Positions 11,826 to 24,200 of a stretch of 64,000 bases of DNA are shown one piece after another. The translations under genes were made by a program, and so were the position numbers. Each line of letters opens with the position of its first letter. Within the stretch, counting starts at the first letter, position 1. Origin of the DNA: Maniola hyperantus (taxonomy: Eukaryota > Arthropoda > Insecta > Lepidoptera > Nymphalidae); NCBI RefSeq assembly GCF_902806685.2, contig NC_048539.1, positions 8,506,501 through 8,570,500 of the forward strand. Reading direction: 5' to 3'. Under the pieces are notes generated by a model. The model worked only from the letters and a program-made list of their open reading frames with translations, was not told the origin of the DNA and searched no databases.

Positions 11826-12081
11826 TGTCACGTCCCGTTAACCCTCACTGTAAACATGTTACACTTTATTACAGGAAATAATTACATTGTCCGCTTAATC
11901 ATGTTATTTCAAACTTTATTTTTAAGGGTTTGAAAATAAAACAACGAAATAAATCATGATAACTTCGGATTAAAAAATTATACCATCTATTTACGTACAT
12001 TTTCAATGAGGGAAATTTCGGAAAGAAACATCAAAATCAAAAGTTCAAACTGACACAGCTGACATTGACAATGACACGAGT

Positions 12082-12603
12082 CAGTGTTTCCATATGTAAA
12101 TCGAGAATTACCGTGTTCAAGAGTTAAAATTACGGTGTTTCTAGATTAAATTACGGTGGATTAGCTAAAAGAATACCGTGTAAATTACCGTGTCATTTTT
12201 AAAAGAAAAAACGTCACGAATTTGCTTTTTAATCAACTATTAATATTATTCTGAATCTGACTCTCCTAGCATAGCAATATCTTTTTCACATACGGATTTA
12301 TTCATATTAATATTTTGTTAAATCTCATTAGTTTTACATTTGACTCCTTCCTAATTGCTTGAATAAGGACGAAAATAGATTGCTGAGATTTGATGCTTAA
12401 ACCGAGAGCAAGAGAAATGTTGCCATTATGAAATATGCTTAGGTGAATGAGATTCGTACTCGTATTACGCAGTATATTATGAATTCTTAACGTGATTTTG
12501 TATTACGGTGACACGGTCAAGGTAATGGCCATATTACCTTGACGGTAGATTAGGGCTGAATTACGGTGCATCTACGGTAATTACCGTGTACATGGTAACA
12601 CTG
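12082..12603. mobile_element. hAT-type MITE, copy 1 (522 bp)
   Basis: Flanked by a perfect 8 bp direct repeat ACACGAGT (12074-12081 and 12604-12611), the TSD length of hAT elements. The termini are inverted: CAGTGTTTCCATATGT at the left, and a right end whose complement is CAGTGTTACCATGTAC. The interior is AT-rich with many copies of ATTACGGTG/CACCGTAAT, a subterminal-repeat arrangement expected for hAT transposase binding. No transposase ORF. It sits about 260 bp upstream of the RpL8 start codon. A second copy is at 53767-54300. Confidence 0.9.
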
Positions 12604-12774
12604 ACACGAGTCATTAATGCATGAGACCCATCGATATTAGAAATTCTTTGATGAGACCATATAGACCATAGAGATTATGAGACCGACTCCCTTTATACAC
12701 TGTAGTCTGTGATGCTGTGATAAGACCCAAGTAGATAATCTATGATGAGACCTCAACAGTCCTTATTCTGAGCC

Positions 12775-13086
12775 TCAGAACAAGGGCTATTAGAAGTAGG
12801 TAGCCCTATTGTGACACTTACTGTTAGAGCGAGATAGCTAAATGCATTTAAGCTCTTGTTAGACCGTGACAAAATGATTATGTTTTGTCCTGGCCTTGTT
12901 CACCGTGGCCACTTTTTTTTGTTTGCCAAAATGTATTTGTACGTGAGTATTTGGCAAACAACGTGAAGGGTAGAAGGAATGACATTTCACTAAAGAATTT
13001 GCAAGTACTACTACGTAGTAAGAAAATCTGCTTGAGTGAGAGGGACTGAGGGGGCCACGCTAGTTGCAAATCTGGACATATCTGTG
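12775..13086. mobile_element. Inverted-repeat element E, copy 1 (one end only)
   Basis: Matches the right half of the element at 54332-59859: shared words include 'gtagccctattgtgacac', 'ttactgttagagcgagatag', 'accgtggccac' and the outer end 'ctggacatatctgtg'. The opposite terminal arm is not found on its left, so it is truncated or solo. Diverged from copy 2. Confidence 0.7.
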
Positions 13087-13588
13087 CATGAGACCCATGA
13101 CCATATACGAATCGAATGAGTAGGAACAGTGCAGTGCGACAAGGCTCTATTGGCACCTTGGCACTTAAGTGACATTAACAGGGGGCAAGACTTAGAATAT
13201 TCCAATATTCAAACAAGAACAAAGGGGACACTTGACGGCATTGAGGTAGACCCAGACGGCAACAATATATACGTGTTTTTTATGCTTCGGAAAATGATAT
13301 ACCCTAACTACTCTAATTTCGCTGGATTTTGAAACAACTGTGTTTTGGGCATAGAGAAAGGTTTTGGGACTAGCTACGCTAGCGCCACTTTGACAGTTAC
13401 CAACCCCATTGTCGTGTTATTCATCGTTATCTATCGCTATCTCACATGCGGTTACACAGGACCTTAGTCTAGCCTTTTTAATCAGTCTACGGTGAGAAGT
13501 TAAATTTTTATGTCTGTGGTATAGTGTGTTATCCATGATTTTACGCGTTTACAATGTTCAATAAGGTCAGCTCAAAGAATTTGGAAAT

Positions 13589-15530
13589 GGGCGTTTTTCA
13601 AAAAAGTTGTCCCATTATAAAAGTCGTTGTCCGGCCACTTTGATGGTAATTTGATCAAACTTTATGAAAAAAACAAGCTATTGTCTATGCTTACCAATAT
13701 TGTTTAATATTTAATCTTTTATAATTTAATATGTTAATTCATGTTTAAGAGTTTTAAAAACATAAAATACCAAAAAATAAAAGAGAGGAAGTACCTTCTG
13801 ACATATGTCCCACTAACACCTTGTCAAGTTTAGAGTCAAAAATTATACCGTCCAAAAATATTTCATGAATATTTGAACACTGAGGTAGTTAAGTATGATA
13901 CTAATTTCAAATTAAAGCCCTTAAACAAAGACATTGCGATAGAATTTTATTTAAAAAATACAATTTATTTGCTGTCCCGTGAATTTGGTGTTAGTGGAAT
14001 TTCCGCTTACGCTACCGGCCTTTCGAGGTCTTCGAATGAAAATTGCACCATTTGCAAAATATTTTCGGAATACTGGCAACATTATTAGTCTATGGTAATC
14101 GCCGTGTTGTATTTTACAAAAGCAGTCGCCAGAAAAACGCAACAGAAGTGGTTGCTTCGACTTGGTTCAAAAAATTTGTTCCACCAACGATACTGATTTT
14201 AATAGGTAAGGTTTGATTGCGCATTTGTGTTTGTATGTTATTAAAGAGATTTGTTATTCTTTATTTGGAAAGTAAAATTAAATCAGTCTAACCTTTGATT
14301 ATTAATATGTAATATTGATTTTGAATTTTTAAGGGGTGGTATACGTCACCGCTATTACGCTACCGTGAACCACAGTCGCGTGAATGGAATTGAAAAGTAA
14401 CGTAATGGAACAATAAAGGTGTTTTCATAGGAAGTTGGATTGTCATCATCATCATCATTTAAACCAACATAAAAAAGATAGAGGTAAGTTTTTAACCTAT
14501 GATGTATTCTGGTGTGTTAGGCTATATAAACCGCTGTAAAAATATTGCGGATGTTAATTATTTCAAAAATAACGGATGGTCTCCTAAAAACGTTTTCTCA
14601 TAGCTACAGCGATTCCAGGACCTCCCCTTACTGACCCACTCAAATGAACCAGCCAGTATATTATATTCTTTAAATTTTATAATTTAAAAACTTTATAGAA
14701 TATTTGTTGTAATAATTATTTAATTTACGTCTTAGATAGCCAGCCCACACTATTTCACTTGCAAAGATTTATATCCTGCGGGATATTCGGGATCAAGAGA
14801 TGTCAATCGGTTCAGCAGTTTTTGCTGCAGGTTGTAACAAACGAAACTTCTCGTTTTATAATATTACTGTGATGATTAGCTACATAATAATATTTGATTT
14901 GTAATGCTATTTTTTTGTCTTTTTTGACCAATTATGCACGATGCCTTATGTTTCCTAAACGCGATTTTGTATTCCACTATACGTCACTGTCCCATTTTTG
15001 ATAAAGGTTTATTTTTAGAGAAATGCCTATAAAGTCAGAGATATATAAATATTTTAATGTTTAGAAATGTTATTAAATAATTAGTTATTTGTCACAATTT
15101 AATATTAAAAGATTTATAAGAAAATAGTCAGTGTTTTAACAAAATTCTTTAGTACAAAACATCCAAAAGTAGCGTTAAAGAACATTTTTGTTAAAAACTT
15201 CAGTTCAATTTGATGTTATATGTTTAGTTTTAATTATTTTTAGAAGGCTGATTTGGTTAATTTTTCGACATTAAAGATAATTAATGTATAACTTGTTTTA
15301 TTTCCCTGGAAATTCAATAAAAAGTCAGTGACGTAATGGAACTTCAATTGGGTGGTATCAAGTTAAAAATGAAAATATTCCCAATTATTACATTTATTTT
15401 TAATAAAATTTACTATTTTTATATAGTTTATACTATATATTAACAATATAATTTCATTTTAAGGCAAAACTAAATTTTTATTTATGTGGAATTCCTATTA
15501 CGCTACCGACAACTTTTTTGAAAAATGCCC
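13589..15530. mobile_element. Non-autonomous TIR element, 1.94 kb
   Basis: The ends are inverted: GGGCGTTTTTCAAAAAAGTT at the left and, as the complement of the right end, GGGCATTTTTCAAAAAAGTT. They are directly flanked by AAAT on both sides (13585-13588, 15531-15534), a possible 4 bp TSD. The phrase 'attacgctaccg' recurs inside (14000s, 14350s, 15495). No ORF over about 70 codons and no recognisable transposase. The superfamily is not assignable from the ends alone. Confidence 0.65.
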
Positions 15531-15770
15531 AAATACTATGGGTCAGCCGCGATTGTGGGAGAATGACAGCTACAATCGACAATGTCACGATCGCAATCAT
15601 CTCTGATTGGTTTACGGTCGCTCACTATTGGCCATAATGCATTGTTGCAACAAGAATCGCACAAATGCAGCCAATCAGAACAATTGAGAATCGCCCTAAC
15701 TACTATATAATATATTAATTATGTATAGTGTGTACATATATATATAGGTACCTGGTACCTATTAAGGTGA

Positions 15771-16051
15771 ACGCACACTTATCCGAGCCGAACGAGTCGA
15801 ACGAAACGAATTTTAGAATTCTGTATATGAAATCTCATGAAACCTCGCACACTTCTGCCTCGCATTCTATTTGCAATTGCGTATGACAGAGCAACGCGCG
15901 AGTACTATTTCTTCATTGTTTTACAAAATGAGGGATTTTTATTTGAATAGATTATTTCGGCGCGATCGATTCTTCTGGTGCGGATATGTGTGCGAAAACT
16001 CCTTGACTTCGATTCGTTCGACGCGTTCGGCTCGGATAAGTGTGCGTTCAC
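15771..16051. mobile_element. MITE with about 40 bp terminal inverted repeats
   Basis: The left end AGGTGAACGCACACTTATCC and the complement of the right end are identical over the first 29 bases and continue to match after one mismatch (gccgaacgagtcgaacga / gccgaacgcgtcgaacga). The interior has no convincing ORF; the 97-codon frame crossing it reads through the repeat. No clear TSD. Confidence 0.8.
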
Positions 16052-16620
16052 CTCTATCGCACTTCGCAGTCACGTTGCAAGCGGCGTGGATCATTATTTA
16101 TGTGTTATTTATTGTGGCATATTCTGACAGAAGTACATACTTGGTAGTACGTCGGCCTCGGTAATCTATATGCCACGCTCGAAATAAGTTGTGTTTATTG
16201 ATATCATATCGACGTGGTTTAGAATTTACCCACCAAGTTCTAACTAAATCTCTTGATAATAATTGTAAAGAAAAGTATTACAAAAATTTATTAGTGTAGT
16301 GCACAGAGTACATTAATTGGTGTAGTGCCTGTGCGAGGAATGTAATACTGCTCTCTATGGAAGTGAGCAGAACACGATAATTTGGCGATCTCGATTTACT
16401 ACTTTGTTCCCAGTGACAAACTTTATCAGTTAAATGAGAAATCAATAGGTAATAATATAATATTTATATTTATTATTTACATTATTTTAGAACTAGTAAA
16501 GATTATGGTTAGGTACCTACCTGTAGGTAGGTACAATAAAATTATTTGTTTTTAACTGACTTCATGAAAATGGAATGTTCAATAAGCCTATTATGGATTG
16601 TTATGTTTATCTCAAAAGAA
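16052..16620. other. Intergenic, RpL8-cry2
   Basis: AT-rich sequence with tttattatttacatt-like runs. No gene, RNA or repeat end recognised. Confidence 0.5.
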
Positions 16621-16855
16621 TATCTAAATATATAAAAGGAAAAGGTGACTGACTGACTGACTGACTGACTGACTGATCTATCAAAGCACAGCTCAAACTA
16701 CTGGACGGATCGGGCTAAAATTTGGCATGCAGATAGCTATTATGACGTAGGCATCCGCTAAGAAAGAATTTTTGAAAATTCAACTCCTAAGGGGGTGAAA
16801 TAGGAATTTGAAATTTCTGTAGTCCACGCGGACGAAGTCGCGAGCATAAGCTAGT
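16621..16855 (+). repeat. Dispersed repeat, (gact)n ... 'gcgagcataagctagt' family
   Basis: Begins 'tatctaaatatataaaagg' and (gact)n, then 'ctcaaactactggacggatc', 'aaatttggcatgcagatag' and 'gtccacgcggacgaagtcgc'. The same order occurs at 22003-22260 and 25535-25736, and inverted at 17770, 24052 and 24525. Confidence 0.85.
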
Positions 16856-17044
16856 TCTTTATAAAACTGCTACTGAACTGATTACTTACAAAGTGAGTGA
16901 AATCATATTAATCATCATATTTAAATACTTTTGTCGGTAAGTACCTATTTGAGTTTTGTAATGAAAATTTAAAATGATTCATTGTTAAAAAACACAATTA
17001 TGTCAGGAACCCAGAAGTAAGTAGGTAAGGGCTTTGAAGATTTT

Positions 17045-17405
17045 GACCTGCGTAGTAGTCCACAATTTTTCTTTTATTTTCAAAATAGTAGTCATGGATA
17101 AAGTCTGTATGAATCAATACCTCAATACAAATAAGTATTGTAAGGAGACAAAATCTTCCAAAGTGTCAAGCTGCCAAGATATAAGCTATCAAAGTTGAAC
17201 TGGTGGTGTCATCAGTTCAATAGCTTAGCCACCAGTACAACTTTGATAGTTTATATCTCAGAAATGTGACACTTTGTAAGATTTTGTCTCATATAATACT
17301 TATTTTTGTATTGAGGCCAGCTATTGATTTATACAAACTTTATGCATGACCACTATTTTGAAAACAAAAGAAAATGGTGGACTATTAAGCAGACCAGGTT
17401 CCATA
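17045..17405. repeat. Foldback element, intergenic
   Basis: A long imperfect palindrome centred near 17220. 'caatacctcaatacaaataa' near 17117 pairs with 'ttatttttgtattgag' near 17300, and 'gatataagctatcaaagttg' pairs with 'caactttgatagtttatatc'. Arms about 150 bp with a short loop. No ORF. Confidence 0.75.
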
Positions 17406-17769
17406 TTAAAATATTCAAATCCCTTTAAAAACCCCTATCTCAGGGTCCCTTCTTCCTTTTCCATTTTATTATAATTGCACAGTGTATAAAATCTACATTT
17501 AAATTCTGTTATATGTTGTACTCTAAACTAAACTGAAAGGTCTATGTAAATCTATTGCTATTCTATTTGGCAGAGAGCGCTATGAAAGGGATAGCAATAC
17601 ATTTAGACCCACCATAACATATTTCAATTTAGTGATTATGCACAACAAACAACAGAACAGAATTAATTGATACGACTGTGGCGGTTATGTACACAGTATT
17701 TAGATTATATTAGTAAGTAAGAATACATATATATTAAACAATGTGATTGATCCACAACTAAGTATAAAA

Positions 17770-17970
17770 TGACTAGCTTATGCTCGCGACCTCGTCCGCG
17801 TGGACTACATGATTTTCAACGGCCATTTAACCCACTTAGGGGTGGAATTTCGAAAAACTTTTCTTAGTGGGAACCTACTCTTTACAAAGAACACAACCTC
17901 AAAATTTTATGTTTCTAGGACCAGCGGTTTATGCTGTGCGTTGATATATAAGTCAGTCAGTCAGGACTTT
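17770..17970 (-). repeat. Dispersed repeat, 'gcgagcataagctagt' family
   Basis: Starts 'ctagcttatgctcgcgacct' and ends in gtcagtcagtcag. Copy of the repeat at 16621-16855, inverted. Confidence 0.8.
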
Positions 17971-18275
17971 GAATGTTATATATACACTTTACGACTTTAA
18001 AATTATGGTTCTGTTTCATCCATCTCAACCATACTATAAAATTCAAGCAGTGTACTAGGTCACACTAACAATACTATTTTGTTTAGTCCTTAAGACCAAG
18101 GTTTTATGGTAGAATTGGTATTAGTTATTGTACTGAAATCGCATAAGTACTGGTATGGATTTAAAATTGGTTCACACTCTGTCTCACTTGTTCGCTCGTT
18201 GCACATTGTTCGCAGCAGACAGGTGATTTCCAAGATTTTTGTTATTCGCTGCGAGACGATGTCGGTGGCTTAACT

Positions 18276-21200
18276 ATGTTAGCTGCCGTGGAGACGCTGC
18301 CGGCGCCGTGCCTGGCACCCAGGCTTCCTGCGCCGGCGCGCAATCCGACCGGAAAGCACACCGTCCATTGGTTCAGAAAAGGCCTACGCCTTCACGATAA
18401 TCCAGCTCTACGAGAAGGCCTCGTTGACGCTGCGACGTTCCGATGTGTCTTCATCATCGACCCCTGGTTTGCTAGCTCGTCCAACGTTGGAATAAACAAA
18501 TGGAGGTATGTACCTGATCAAATGATTTACTAAGGTCGCCGTTTGGATACGCATGGAGTTGCGGCAACTTCGTGCATATTATAAACACGGCGACTTCCAT
18601 ATAAATGACAGATTCTAACGGTCTCCGTCGACCGAGTTGCCGGGCGACTAGTCGACCTTGGTGCGTAATGGCTCTTAGGTGAATGATTTGCTGTTATCCA
18701 TTGGGGAATTTTTTCCTCCATCATTAATAACTTATTAGAAATGCCAAAGTGTTTTTATTTGTTGGTTTATTAATTTGTTGGTTTGTCCCTCAATCACGTC
18801 GCAACGGTGCAACGGATTGACGTGATTTTTTGTATGGGTATAAATAAAGACCAGAGTGACATAGGCTACTTTTTATTCCGGAAACTCGAAGAGTTCCCAC
18901 GGGATTTTTAAAAAACCTAATTCCACGCGGACGAAGTCGTGGGCATCTGCTAGACATTAATAATAATTTTAAAAACAATTGAAATCTGCCCCCCAGTTGT
19001 GTAAGAATAACCATTTCATGGCTATCACAATCGTCTTACACAATTGGGGGGGCAGTTCTAGTTTGATGGAGTTGTGCAGTAAACTGTAAAAAATGCAGGA
19101 TAAAAACTATTCTAATCTTAAGTGTTGACCCAGAGTTATAAGTATAGAGGTAGGTGGTCAGTGGTCACACTCACTTGTAAACTTTTGCTTTTCCTGCTTT
19201 AGGTTTCTTTTACAATGTCTCGAAGATCTGGACAGCAGTCTGAAGAAGTTAAATTCCAGACTGTTTGTGGTAAGAGGCCAGCCCGCAGACGCGCTACCAA
19301 AGTTGTTTCGCGAATGGGGAACCACAGCACTCACATTTGAGGAAGACCCCGAGCCCTACGGGCGGGTGCGAGACCATAACATTATGACTAAATGCCGAGA
19401 AGTCGGAATCTCCGTGACCTCACGTGTTTCTCACACTCTTTATAAGTTAGACAAGTAAGTTGTTTCATTTGTGTTTAATAAATCCCCAAAATATTTATTT
19501 TCGAAGGCTTATGAAAACTGTTATTACTTATTAATCTTATTATATTACATTGATCAGTAGTGTCCGACCGAAGGGAAGCAGAAGCTGAAGGTGAAGGTTT
19601 AATAAGTTCAGTTCAATATTGGCTAAAAGATGTTTATGAGTTTGTCTTTTTGAATTTGTCACAAATAAATTGGAAATCATGTTAATTATAATATTTATTT
19701 ACTTAAAAGTACTTTTAAATGCAAGTCCGTTTAAATTCGGCACTTGCTAGAAACTAGAAACTAGAAACATACGGCCAAAATGACTCGAAGTTTTGGTCGA
19801 AGCCGAAGGTGTGGCCGAAGGTGGTTTTTTGGCTGATGATGGCCTAAGCCGAAAGTTCGGTCGGACACTATTGCTAGTGTAATTTAATAAATAGAAAATA
19901 ATCACATGGTTTGGATTTCAGTATTATAGAGCGTAATGGAGGTAAGGCTCCTTTAACATACCACCAGTTTCAAGCGCTAATAGCGAGCATGCCGCCACCG
20001 CCGCCGGCCGAGGTGACCATAACAGTGCAGACACTTAACGGCGCTGTCACACCCATCTCAGACGATCACGATGACCGCTTCGGCGTTCCTAGTCTTGAAG
20101 AACTCGGTTCGTGATTTAAATTTATTTTACATTATCTTCTTCTTCTTCTTTGGGACTATGCAGGTGCTTGTTATCCCTGTATCACTGTGACCGGCTCCAA
20201 TCTATTGTGTTTGCCTCCACTTCACACTTCCTTGTCAAATCCTGTGGCCGCCAAATACAGCAGCACCTTTTTGACTGGAATTGAAGTAACATCCTCAGGG
20301 TAAATGATGTTTCCCTCGGTGGATGCTACGTTTGTGCAGGGCAGAAGCAGATAATTTGCATCGGAGTCTCGGTAGACTCGTGGCACAGTCTGCAGGTGTC
20401 CGAGCCCTGGAGCTTAAGGTTATACATGTGCCTTTTCAGGCCACAGTGAAAGCTCGCACCAGGATGCACAGATTACTCCTATTAAGCGCCAGCACCTCAG
20501 AGGCTACCTTCTTGTTGAAGGATTTGACCAGTGCTTTTGAGTGGTTTAACCCTGGCAAGTTTCTCCAGCGGTTAAGTGTGTACCAATAGGTTAGAAGGGT
20601 AAGTTGAACCAGGCTCTGGGCCATTCTGTCGTGCCGTTGCAAAAATTTAACATTATGTAAACATTAAACATAATAAGCGGTGAGTGTCTAGTCAGTAGCC
20701 ATATTAATGCGAAAGTGTGTTTGTTGGTTTAACCTTCAATCACGTCGCAACGGAGAAACGTATCGACGTGATTTTTTGCATGGGTATAGTTAAAGACCTG
20801 GAGGAGTGACATCTAGGCTCCTTTTTTTGGAAATTTCGATTTTTATTGCCCGGAAAATCAAAGAGTTCTTACGGGACCTAATTCCACGCGGATGAAGTCG
20901 CGGGCATCAGCTAGTATAATACAAAATAACGTAATACCAAACGTTGATTCGCGTTGTTCTCACATCACGCATCTCGCTCTTGAGTAGGTATGCCCCGCCC
21001 TTAAAAGTTGATTTCGATAGCATTCATTCACGCCGGACTTGAAGCGACCCTGGAGAGCACTCTTAAATAAATGCGAAAGTGTAAATGTCCGTCTGTAAGA
21101 TTCCCACGGCCTTTTTGACGGGTACGCAAAACGTCCCCCAGCCTATTTTTTGTCCCAGAAAATCAGTACCCATATACAGGGTTACAGGAAAATAGGACAC

Positions 21201-24200
21201 GATCCCGTTAAGGGGTTATAGTACAGGACATTAGCTATCAAACGACCCCTAAAGTGCTTATGCGAAAGTGTATTCGTTTTCGAGTTATTAATTTTTTATG
21301 TTTTTCTTGGTAAAGGGGTGTTTGCCACTTTAAAAATTAATAAAAAAAGGAACAATGTATTTCATCAGATTTTTTTTTCTTGCTAGTACATATCCTTGTT
21401 AATAATAAATAGTTATAAAACAAGAAAAATCTTCAAGCATTTTAAAATTACACATGTCGAAACAAGTTCTTTTTTACTTTTTAGTGGTTTTGGAAGTCGG
21501 TTTTTTAAATATTTTTCTTATTATCTATATCAGGTCAGTCAGGAGTTTTTATTTTGTAGCTGATGCCCGCGACTTCGTCCGCGTGGATTTACATTTTTCA
21601 AAATCCCGCGGGAACTAGCCTATGTGTTAATCCAGGGTATAATCTATCTCCATTCCAAATTTCATCAAAATCCGTTCAGCCGTTGTTGCGTGATTCTATT
21701 TTAATCGTTTTTCTCCTTTTTTTCTATTTTAATGTTTTTCCGATTTGTAGATTGCAAAATGAGCTAGTTTTTTGTATTTTACATCACAAAAATATACCCT
21801 TTTTTAAGTATATTTCAACTTGTTAACATCAGGCCCAAAAGTCCCACTCTCCTTTATTATGTTGCACAATCCCAAAGTTTTCCTTTTGTTGGCATCTAGA
21901 AACATTGAGAGTCGTGCCTACACGTGCTGTAGCCTGTAGGGAAGGCTAACTTTATGGGCCGTCGTTCACACAAAAGCTTTTTCAACGTTCGATGTAAACC
22001 AAAATCTAAATATATATAAGGAAAATGTGACTGACTGACTGACTGACTGATCTATTAACGCACAGCTCAAACTACTGGACTGATCGGGCTGAAATTTGGC
22101 ATGCAGATACCTATTATAAAACAAAACAATAAATAACATTACTATTATATGACGTAGGCATCCGCTAACAAAGGATTTTTGAAAATTCAACCTCTAAGGG
22201 GTGAAAAGGGGTTTGAAATTTATGTAGTCCACGCGGACCAATTCGCGAGCATAAGCTAGTAATTAATAAAAACTAAAGTGGCTATTTACGGCTGAAATAA
22301 TAAAATCATACCCTACCTGTAATATCTCGATAAGTTACTTAGAAACGTTATATTTTGTCAAAAATTGCAGTCTTTTTTGGGTTCCGTACCAAAATGGTGA
22401 AATGGAACCCTTATGGCGCGACTTTCTCCGTCCGTCCGTCTGTCTGTCACTGTCTATTTTTTAGTGACATGAAATTTGCAGCAGCTGTATATAATAGTGG
22501 CCCGACATTACGCCCATGCATTGAACGCCCCGCAATAACCCGGTGCGGGCGAGCCTGGGTGACGTGCGGGTGTGTGGGGCGTTTCCCGTCTCATACCCCA
22601 ATTCCCATCTCAACATGTCGCGTACTATAACATACTTTTTTTTTCAGGGTTTGAAACGGAAGGTTTGAAGCCTCCCGTATGGGTTGGTGGAGAAAACGAA
22701 GGATTATTACGGCTAGAACGCCATTTGGAGCGAAAAGCTTGGGTTGCTTCTTTCGGACGGCCTAAAATGACACCCCAATCTCTTTTAGCGAGCCAAACAG
22801 GGCTGTCTCCTTATTTGAGGTGTGTTATTATTAGATTTTTATCCATCTGACATTCTTATTTATAGGATATTAATTGCCTGTTGTAGGTAATAATAATACT
22901 GTGTACCTAAGGACAAACGCACTTTTTTACTATGTTCATCTTTCACAATTATTTGCAACGTAAGTTGATGAAATGCCAGCATCCCGGTGACCATAACTAG
23001 AGTGAATGTTAAATGCCACAAAACTGTGTAACTTTTGTGCCATCCATCGCCTGAATTGTATGTTTCAGTTAAAGGTATTTTATTTTATTTTAATGATTAG
23101 GTATAGGTCGAGTTTTCGCCAAGTGTTAATAATTATATAGGGAAAGGGAGTAACTGAAGAACCCCCGTTGTACTCAGTTTTTGTTATTACAGGTAACTGT
23201 AAGATGTACTGAAACTGTAAGAATGCATGACGTGATACGGGCAATTATTTTATTAGTCAGGTTTGCCCGATTTTTAGGGTTCTGTACCCGAAGGGAGCCA
23301 ACTGGACCCTATTACTAAGACTGTGCTGTCCGTCCGTCCGTCTGTCTGTCAGCGGGCTGTGTCTTGTGAACGTGAGTTGAAATTTTCACAGAACGTGTAC
23401 TTCTATAACAAAAAATAATAAATTCAAAATGGCCGCAATTAATTAAAAAAGAAAAATGTTATTTCTTGTACCGATGGTACCTACGGAACCCTTCGTGCGC
23501 TAGTCCGACTCGCCCTTGACCGATTTTTATTTCTTATAGGTTCGGCTGTTTATCCACCAGGCTTTTCTATTATCAACTGACGGAACTGTATAAAAGAGTG
23601 AAACACGTACGGCCGCCATTATCGTTACACGGACAAATACTTTGGAGGGAATTCTTTTATTGTGCCGCGACTAAAAACCCCAATTTCGATCGAATGGAAG
23701 GCAATCCAATATGTGTACAAATTCCATGGGAGAAAAATCAAGATGCTCTAGCGAAATGGGCAAGTGTAAGTAAATTTAAAAAAAATCGATATTTACATAT
23801 TATATTTTTTTTAAATGGCAGTAATAGGGACTGCCGATAGAAGTAAAAACTTAAAATTATGAAATAATAACATTGTTTTTTTTGTTTTTTAAAATAATTG
23901 CAGTAGGTAAGTATCAAAAATTAAAATTTCATAATTTGTAAATTAAAACCATTAACATATTAGCTTTAGTTTAGTTTAGTTTTCACATCTATCGGCATTC
24001 CAACCAGTTTTTCTTAAGAAGTTATATTCTTAATTGAATACATTTTTGTAACTAGTTATAATGCTCGTGACTTCATCCGCGTGGACTATACAAATTTTAA
24101 ACCCCTATTTCACCTCTTTAGGGGTTCAATTTAAAAAAATCCTTTCTTAGCCTAGATGCCTACGCCACAATAGCTATCTGCATGCCAAATTTAAGCCCGA

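Noticed and set aside
13873..14142. Short frames inside the 1.94 kb TIR element
   Set aside because: Under 72 codons, no transposase-like motif, no ATG context support.
15871..16164. 97-codon plus-strand frame
   Set aside because: Runs across a MITE and its inverted terminal repeat; coding use unlikely.
20323..20589. 88-codon frame in cry2 intron 3
   Set aside because: Lies in a dispersed repeat (F); no known protein recognised, so kept only as a remark.
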